A stretch of 23,740 nt of DNA, taken from assembly GCA_966211215.1 (NCBI GenBank), contig CBIHNR010000082.1:1-23740 (forward strand), read 5' to 3'. The position numbers and the translations under genes were made by a program. This DNA is from Desertivirga sp966211215 (GTDB lineage Bacteria; Bacteroidota; Bacteroidia; Sphingobacteriales; Sphingobacteriaceae). Every line of letters begins with the position of its first letter. Position 1 is the first letter of the stretch. Below the pieces are notes generated by a model. That model was given only the letters and a program-made list of their open reading frames with translations, was not told the origin of the DNA and ran no database searches. Below are positions 21,180-23,740 of the stretch, one piece after another.

Positions 21180-22292
21180 ATGGCAGAAATTAACGCAACC
21201 ATTCTGATCCCCGATATAAGCGGGTTTACAGAATTTATGACTAAAACTGAACTTAGCCATAGCTCGCACGCAATCAGTATGCTTATAGATGCTATCGTAA
21301 ATGCCGTTGGTGAAGATTACGAAGTGTCGGAAATTGAAGGAGACGCCGTTTTGCTTGTAAAAAAGGGGGCACCTCCCACAAAGAAAGACATACTTGATAT
21401 TTGCATTAAAATTTTTAACGCATTCCATTATCAGCGCAAATGGATGATGCAACATACACTTTGCCCCTGCAAGGCTTGCATGGACCTTGTAAATCTAACC
21501 CTGAAATTTGTAGTGCATTATGGGCCTCTGGCAGAAATTAAAGTTGGCCGTTTTGTAAAATATTCAGGTTTGGAAATGATAGTTGCCCACCGATTATTAA
21601 AAAATAGAATAGAGAATCATGAGTATCTTCTTGTAACTGAAAAAATGATGCAAAGGGTAGGGGATGAGCCCGATACGTTCGGCATAGAATGGGAAATCTC
21701 ATCCGAAAATTTTGATTCAATAGGAAGTGTGGCGTATTATTTCGCTTTGCTAAACGAAGCCAGAAAACATACACCAGAGCCTCCCGAACCGCCCCGTTAC
21801 AAAACAGACGATACGCCTTATCTCGAAGAAACTATTGCAGGCAACTTCAAAGATGTGTATACCGAAATAATGAATATTCCTGATAGGGACAAATGGGTGC
21901 CCGGATTGCTGAAAGTAGAGCAAGAAATCCCCGATGTTTTTGTAGGCAACATGCACCATTGCACGTTCGAAACTTATAGAACAAAAGTTACTCCTCTGCA
22001 CATGGAGGTGTCTGCAGATAGTATAGTTTATGCTGAGAAATGGGAGATAGAAGGAACAGATTATGAGTTGGTTTATGAATTTGTGTTTAAAGATATGGAC
22101 GATCAGAGATGCCAGGTGTTTGGCCGTTTTATGAATGCTGGACATACTCCCTTAACCCAGCCAATGAGCTTTGCCCTTTTTGAAAATCTTCAATCAATGT
22201 TTGACAGCTTAAAGAAGCGTTTTGGAGAAATTACAGATGTGGATAAGGAATCTTTCTCTCATCCATACAAATCGAAGTATCTTCACAATTGA
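21180..22292 (+). CDS. DUF2652 cyclase-like domain plus SRPBCC-like domain protein
   Basis: From the ATG at 21180 the product has 370 residues (an in-frame TTG two codons upstream is not preferred). The N-terminal 200 residues match my recollection of DUF2652 and look like a class III nucleotidyl cyclase fold: ILIPDISGFTEFM with Asp12, EIEGDAVLLV with Asp55, and KYSGLEMIVAHRLLK resembling the dimerisation and RNA-polymerase-like core of cyclases. A Cys cluster CPCKAC is inserted near residues 93-98. Residues about 215-350 look like an SRPBCC (START-type) lipid-binding domain, with NIPDRDKWVPGLLKVEQEIP. The protein has no signal peptide or membrane segment. Whether it makes a cyclic nucleotide is unknown; base-selecting residues were not identified. 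Confidence 0.75.
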   Translation: MAEINATILIPDISGFTEFMTKTELSHSSHAISMLIDAIVNAVGEDYEVSEIEGDAVLLVKKGAPPTKKDILDICIKIFNAFHYQRKWMMQHTLCPCKACMDLVNLTLKFVVHYGPLAEIKVGRFVKYSGLEMIVAHRLLKNRIENHEYLLVTEKMMQRVGDEPDTFGIEWEISSENFDSIGSVAYYFALLNEARKHTPEPPEPPRYKTDDTPYLEETIAGNFKDVYTEIMNIPDRDKWVPGLLKVEQEIPDVFVGNMHHCTFETYRTKVTPLHMEVSADSIVYAEKWEIEGTDYELVYEFVFKDMDDQRCQVFGRFMNAGHTPLTQPMSFALFENLQSMFDSLKKRFGEITDVDKESFSHPYKSKYLHN

Positions 22293-22351
22293 ACTATGAT
22301 TTTTGTTTTTGAAGCCAGGAGGATCGGCGCTCGTAAAGCTTCGTAATGAGT

Positions 22352-22384
22352 AGCAAACAATTGATTAATAATCAATTGTTTGCT
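22352..22384. terminator. Perfect 16-bp hairpin between convergent genes, overlapping the mqnC stop
   Basis: AGCAAACAATTGATTA (22352-22367) and TAATCAATTGTTTGCT (22369-22384) are perfect inverted repeats with a 1-nt centre. It lies between the DUF2652 gene and the 3' end of mqnC and includes the last six codons and stop of mqnC. It is probably a bidirectional terminator or a 3' stabilising structure. Confidence 0.65.
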
Positions 22385-23489
22385 GCTCCATTTGGGCCGG
22401 AATTTCTCTGAATTCGTATTTCTGATTACGTAGCTGTGGCTCGAAACCAGCCTCTTTTATCGCTGTCTGAATCGCTGCGGAAGTAAACCTATGAGGAGCT
22501 CCGGCAGCACTAACTACATTTTCCTCCAGCATAATTGAACCAAAATCATTAGCCCCCCCATGAAGGCAGATCTGCGCAACTTGTTTGCCTACTGTTAGCC
22601 AGGAGGCCTGGATATTTTTGATATTGGGTAGCATAATGCGGCTTAACGCAATCATTCTAATATATTCATCAGCAGTTACCTGGTTGCTAATGCCCCTGAC
22701 TTTCTTCAGTAAAGTGCCATCATCCTGAAATGGCCAAGGAATAAATGCGGTAAAACCATACGCATCCTGCGGTTTTTCTGATTGAACCTGCCTGATCCAA
22801 ACCAAATGCTCAAAGCGTTCTTCGAGAGTTTCTACATGTCCAAACATCATGGTAGCAGAGGTTGGAAGATTGAGCTGATGAGCTGCCCGCATTACGTCTA
22901 ACCATTCTTGCCCGCCACATTTTCCTTTCGAGATTAGCCTTCTAACGCGGTCGTTAAGAATTTCCGCACCCGCCCCAGGCAAAGAATCAAGCCCGGCTTC
23001 TTTTAATGTTTTTAATACTTCGTAGTGGGAAAGCCCATCGAGTTTAGAAATATGTGCGATTTCCGGTGGCCCTAAGGAGTGTAACTTAAGGGTGGGATAA
23101 AGCTCTTTTAATTGTCTGAAAAGATTTGCGTAAAACTCGAGCCCTAGATCCGGATGGTGTCCGCCCTGCAAAAGAAGCTGATCGCCGCCAAATCGAAACG
23201 TTTCTTCGATCTTCTTTTTGTAGGTTTCAATATCAGTGATATAACTGTCTGCATGGCCCGGGCGCCTAAAGAAATTACAGAATTTGCAATTGGCGATGCA
23301 TACATTGGTAGTATTTACATTGCGGTCTATCTGCCAGGTTACTTTTCCATGCGGAACTTGCTTTTTTCTTAACTCGTTAGCAACATACATCAGCTCTGGC
23401 GTGGCGGCATTTTTAAATAAGTAAACACCTTCTTCGAGCGAAAGAAATTCAAAAGCAGAAGCTTTTTGCAGCAAATCCTGGATATTCAT
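22365..23489 (-). CDS. mqnC: Cyclic dehypoxanthinyl futalosine synthase (radical SAM)
   Basis: MqnC cyclises dehypoxanthine futalosine in the futalosine route to menaquinone. From the ATG at 23489 the protein has 374 residues. The radical-SAM cluster motif is CIANCKFC (Cys64, Cys68, Cys71), preceded by IDRNVNTTNV. QLLLQGGHHPDLGLEFYANL, LHSLGPPEIAHI and TSATMMFGHVETLEERFEHL are typical of MqnC rather than the related aminofutalosine synthase MqnE. A frame extending to a codon at 23540 adds 17 residues upstream of a perfect promoter element, so the shorter start is preferred. Other mqn genes are not in the window. It implies a futalosine-dependent menaquinone pathway in this organism. Confidence 0.93.
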   Translation of the reverse strand: MNIQDLLQKASAFEFLSLEEGVYLFKNAATPELMYVANELRKKQVPHGKVTWQIDRNVNTTNVCIANCKFCNFFRRPGHADSYITDIETYKKKIEETFRFGGDQLLLQGGHHPDLGLEFYANLFRQLKELYPTLKLHSLGPPEIAHISKLDGLSHYEVLKTLKEAGLDSLPGAGAEILNDRVRRLISKGKCGGQEWLDVMRAAHQLNLPTSATMMFGHVETLEERFEHLVWIRQVQSEKPQDAYGFTAFIPWPFQDDGTLLKKVRGISNQVTADEYIRMIALSRIMLPNIKNIQASWLTVGKQVAQICLHGGANDFGSIMLEENVVSAAGAPHRFTSAAIQTAIKEAGFEPQLRNQKYEFREIPAQMEQQTIDY

Positions 23490-23494
23490 CGTTG

Positions 23495-23502
23495 CAAAGA
23501 TA
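23495..23502 (-). promoter_or_regulatory. mqnC promoter -7 element next to the start codon
   Basis: The minus strand reads TATCTTTG, a full match to TAnnTTTG, ending 5 nt before the ATG at 23489. A transcript starting at the usual distance would be almost leaderless. Confidence 0.5.
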
Positions 23503-23620
23503 AGTAGTGTTAACCAGCCTTGCCAGGTAAATAATTTCAAGGCAGTCAGATTTCAGTAAAACTGTGTGCTCAAGCCTGCCAATTGCGCTGAATGTCTTCT
23601 CATTATCGCCGCATCTGGCT

Positions 23621-23740
23621 TTATTTGCGGCCTTTTTTGCCCTTAATGTCCTCGATTATATTAATTGCATGCCCTCTGGAGTTTTCAATAAAGAGCGTAT
23701 GGGTATTCATCCCGCCACACACAACGCCCGCTAAATAAAG
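23621..23740 (-). CDS. C-terminal fragment of a probable YpdA-like FAD/NAD(P) oxidoreductase
   Basis: Forty codons including the stop are visible; the gene runs off the right edge. The fragment starts LYLAGVVCGGMNTHTLFIEN and continues SRGHAINIIEDIKGKKGRK. LYLAGVVCGGMNT followed by FIENSR is, as I recall, the FAD-contacting C-terminal segment of YpdA-family putative bacillithiol-disulfide reductases, which are common in Bacteroidota. No other domain can be seen from here, so the assignment rests on a short motif. It is co-directional with mqnC, which starts 131 nt further on and has its own promoter element. Confidence 0.5.
   Translation of the reverse strand, partial: LYLAGVVCGGMNTHTLFIENSRGHAINIIEDIKGKKGRK

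Overview
The window looks like chromosomal DNA of a Bacteroidota bacterium, most likely of the Sphingobacteriaceae type (Pedobacter or Mucilaginibacter-like). The reasons are repeated matches to the Bacteroidota promoter element TAnnTTTG, a periplasmic-propeller LytS-type sensor kinase with a LytTR regulator, a Bacteroidota-style GlmU-like protein, zinc-free L31, futalosine-pathway MqnC and A-rich ribosome binding regions. The genus is inferred, not proven.

Positions 1-8000 hold a type II-C CRISPR-Cas locus. The right-hand end of a CRISPR array (46-nt repeats, 30-nt spacers) enters from the left edge. A DUF4143-type ATPase gene follows, then cas2, cas1 and a very large cas9 (1532 codons), all on the minus strand. 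A tracrRNA lies on the plus strand immediately upstream of cas9: its anti-repeat matches the reverse complement of the repeat's 5' 23 nt at 21 positions, and it continues into a nexus-like hairpin and an intrinsic terminator. Absence of csn2 and cas4 fits subtype II-C. The anti-repeat fixes the crRNA sense as plus strand. The cas9 and tracrRNA promoters appear to be interlocked around a 13-bp palindrome.

Positions 7870-9900 are an accessory stretch. Two 11-bp-period repeat arrays of different sequence bracket a small cassette: an XRE-type repressor, an 18-bp perfect palindrome that looks like its operator, and a divergent 79-codon gene of unknown function. An FRG-domain protein, a family often found in defence neighbourhoods, and a 22-bp tandem repeat follow.

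Positions 9900-23740 are ordinary core genome. In order they are rpmE2, a GlmU-like sugar-nucleotide enzyme, tpiA, prmA, mpl and an XRE regulator (plus strand). A GNAT protein, a small Asp-rich protein, scpB and a sensor kinase/response regulator operon follow on the minus strand. Next are a DUF2652 cyclase-like/SRPBCC protein on the plus strand, mqnC on the minus strand, and the 3' end of an oxidoreductase gene at the right edge. Several hairpin terminators separate these units.

The most unusual material is the promoter architecture between tracrRNA and cas9, the paired 11-bp arrays around the XRE/79-codon cassette, and the ATPase gene that separates cas2 from the CRISPR array and whose start codon sits in a strong inverted repeat.
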